From: Lucinisca nassula
Lineage: Eukaryota > Mollusca > Bivalvia > Lucinida > Lucinidae
DNA: 64,000 nucleotides
Assembly (NCBI GenBank): GCA_963580285.1
Contig: OY757026.1
Location: 65,907,396-65,971,395, forward strand
Direction: 5' to 3'
Shown: positions 63,801-64,000 of the stretch, piece by piece
Layout: every line of letters starts with the position of its first letter
How positions within the stretch are numbered: position 1 is the stretch's first letter
Notes under the pieces: model-generated
The model's database searches: none
What the model was told of the DNA's origin: nothing
The model's input: the letters and a program-made list of their open reading frames with translations, nothing else
Program-made: the position numbers and the translations under genes

Positions 63801-64000
63801 TAGTCGCAGATAAGATTGACTAGGCGGAGCTATCGTTTGTACCTGCCTTAATATTCCATTGACAAAAAGGTAAACCAAGTCACCCGATTGTATGAATTCA
63901 ACTGTAACACAAGCATAGCTGTGGCGTATATGACCATTTCGTCCGCTTGTGGAAAGCGTGCGAAAGGCACTCTACCAAATTTTCTAGTGGACTCAGTGAA
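63801..64000. other. unassigned sequence at window edge
   Basis: No gene or recognised repeat. Confidence 0.4.

Noticed and set aside
1..64000. Operons, ribosome binding sites, prophage or plasmid features
   Set aside because: No long ORFs or gene clusters. The SINEs, TSDs and MITEs are eukaryotic.

Overview
The window is animal genomic DNA made almost entirely of transposable elements and tandem repeats. I find no intact protein gene, no rRNA and no functional tRNA. The repeat types (tRNA-headed SINEs, hairpin MITEs, elements with 150-168 bp internal core repeats followed by an ACGG-type microsatellite, and a GTGTAGACCCTGATCAGAC foldback) point to a mollusc, most likely a bivalve. That assignment rests on remembered family resemblance, not on a search. 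AT-rich spacers, one 200-N assembly gap (12793-12992) and single-base indels between near-identical copies suggest a draft long-read assembly.

Layout. 0-10 kb: SINE-A copies, a tRNA-headed SINE, a minisatellite, hairpin MITEs, a core-repeat element (4340-5403), a 1.1 kb TIR element rich in TCGCCGA motifs that carries a coding-like fragment (6162-7263), and several foldbacks. 10-16 kb: a locus built of ~260-bp tandem units plus a pogo-type MITE and a hairpin MITE, present twice in direct order around the gap (10758-12780 and 12993-14440), with dated insertions in each copy. 15-22 kb: a palindromic minisatellite, further MITEs and SINEs, and GC-rich 9-bp arrays. 22.4-26.6 kb: a 4.1 kb TIR element with a coding remnant (22650-23000), invaded by a 2.1 kb pearl-like element with 161-bp units. 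32.9-34.0 kb: a 40-bp satellite.

The dominant structural feature is a direct duplication of about 8.83 kb: 24400-33229 recurs at 39271-48104, separated by about 6 kb. I saw only about ten differences, nearly all 1-bp indels. Its left junction contains a separate 154-bp duplicated piece and a 35-bp scrap of SINE-A joined by short microhomologies. This looks like template switching, although assembly error must be excluded.

48-64 kb: a mariner relic, two more long core-repeat elements (50769-52561 and 59268-61268), SINEs with target-site duplications, nested SINE-A copies, and a truncated core-repeat array at the right edge. The elements do not form a pathway. Their relations are nesting, shared 3' tails among SINEs (probably one LINE partner) and a shared architecture among the core-repeat elements.
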